Source: Phoronis australis (Eukaryota > Phoronida > Phoronidae). Taken from it: DNA of 43,674 bases. The stretch is taken from NCBI GenBank assembly GCA_002633005.1, contig NMRA01000268.1, forward strand, positions 373,784-417,457. The letters are read 5' to 3'. The notes beneath the pieces are model-generated. The model was not told where the DNA came from, searched no databases, and saw only the letters and a program-made list of their open reading frames with translations. The first letter of the stretch is position 1. Each line of letters starts with the position of its first letter. The translations under genes were made by a program, and so were the position numbers. Shown here piece by piece: positions 43,173 to 43,674 of the stretch.

Positions 43173-43251
43173 TGTTCAAGTTATTAACTACGAAAGCATA
43201 ACTGTTGTCGACTCTATTTGTTTGCTTTCACGCGTGCACGTTGTTGCGTGG

Positions 43252-43674
43252 TTTATTTATTTATTATTGTGATATTTAAAATGAGGGTGGCCTCTTCAGT
43301 GACAGCACTGCTTTCCAAGAGGGCCCTCAACAAGAAAAACAGTAATATAATACAATGAAGTAATAAAACAACAATGAAATATACGTAACAAAGATACAAT
43401 TAAAACAGTTAAGGTTGAGAATTAAGACAATAACTAAATGACAAATAATGGTAAAAAATTAACTACGACAGATGAAATAAATTAAGAGATGACTCTAGAC
43501 AATGAGAGTATTTACGACAATGAAAAAATGACATGATTAACACAGGCAGGGTATAAAATGTTAAGTAAATTACAGCCACTTTTTAACATTAACTTTAAAG
43601 GTAGTAATTGAATTGGACCGTTTAATTTCTGGGCTAAAAGAATTCCATATTATAGCAGCTGCATAGATAAAAGA
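43252..43674 (-). mobile_element. 3' end of a non-LTR retrotransposon (LINE)
   Basis: The coding C-terminus at 43570-43674 (minus) reads FIYAAAIIWNSFSPEIKRSN and ends VKKWL then TAA, the usual end of CR1/Jockey-type reverse transcriptase ORFs. A 3' UTR of about 320 bp follows, with a stem-loop at 43283-43328, ending in an (ATAA)n tail at 43252-43268. The element continues beyond the window. It abuts the Gypsy protease region, so it probably inserted there. Confidence 0.8.
43283..43328 (-). other. LINE 3' UTR stem-loop
   Basis: On the minus strand GAGGG/CCCTC, CCTCTT/AAGAGG and CAGTG/CACTG form three nested stems, just before the tail. Such 3' hairpins are recognised by the reverse transcriptases of some LINE clades. 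Confidence 0.6.

Larger units (their letters stand above)
39545..43200 (-). pseudogene. Degenerate Ty3/Gypsy retrotransposon pol
   Basis: On the minus strand, in order from the right: protease (42810-43172), reverse transcriptase (about 41890-42715), RNase H (about 41000-41850, split by a solo LTR), integrase zinc finger and core (about 40000-40909) and integrase C-terminus (to about 39545). The order PR-RT-RH-IN defines Ty3/Gypsy. Several in-frame stops and frame changes interrupt it, so it is dead. About 200 extra bases sit inside the integrase core near 40230-40460. No flanking LTRs of its own were found. Confidence 0.9.

Overview
The window is a stretch of metazoan nuclear genome: intron-rich, AT-leaning, with GT-AG introns, YY1/CRE promoter motifs, AATAAA signals and many decayed transposons. 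Protein similarity is high to vertebrate orthologues, and the repeat mix (CAGGG-ended MITEs, Ty3/Gypsy, a LINE, a tRNA-like SINE) suggests a slowly evolving marine invertebrate such as an invertebrate deuterostome. I cannot name the species.

Layout, left to right. (1) 1149-6026, plus strand: the last six exons of BRD8, a bromodomain subunit of the NuA4/TIP60 histone acetyltransferase complex. The gene starts before the window. (2) 7123-24578, minus strand: all 23 coding exons of EIF3A, the largest subunit of translation initiation factor eIF3. The exon lengths sum to 3465 nt, an intact frame of 1154 residues. BRD8 and EIF3A converge, and their candidate poly(A) signals face each other 21 bp apart. 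(3) 24579-24889: a 311-bp interval between two divergent start codons, with a perfect CRE and YY1-type motifs. (4) 24890-35723, plus strand: all seven coding exons of DENND10 (FAM45A), 1050 nt and 349 residues. The divergent EIF3A-DENND10 pair also exists in human 10q26, so this is old microsynteny. (5) 35724-39544: intergenic sequence with small repeats. (6) 39545-43674: nested retrotransposons on the minus strand. A broken Ty3/Gypsy pol is interrupted by a solo LTR with a 5-bp target duplication and adjoins the 3' end of a non-LTR element.

The most interesting content lies inside EIF3A introns. Four introns each hold a sense-oriented box C/D snoRNA of the U15 (SNORD15) type. All four keep the two 28S rRNA guides, for adjacent targets seven nucleotides apart. 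Three look intact, one of them is only about 70 nt long, and one has lost a good box C. Two further introns hold a pair of H/ACA snoRNA candidates with compensatory changes in a shared 5' hairpin. EIF3A therefore looks like a multi-snoRNA host gene in this animal, coupling rRNA modification to a translation-factor transcript.

Other points: a 13-residue repeat array in the eIF3a tail, a near-identical second copy of EIF3A exon 2 beside a single N (probably an assembly error), and a three-member MITE family with 13-bp inverted termini and 6-bp target duplications.
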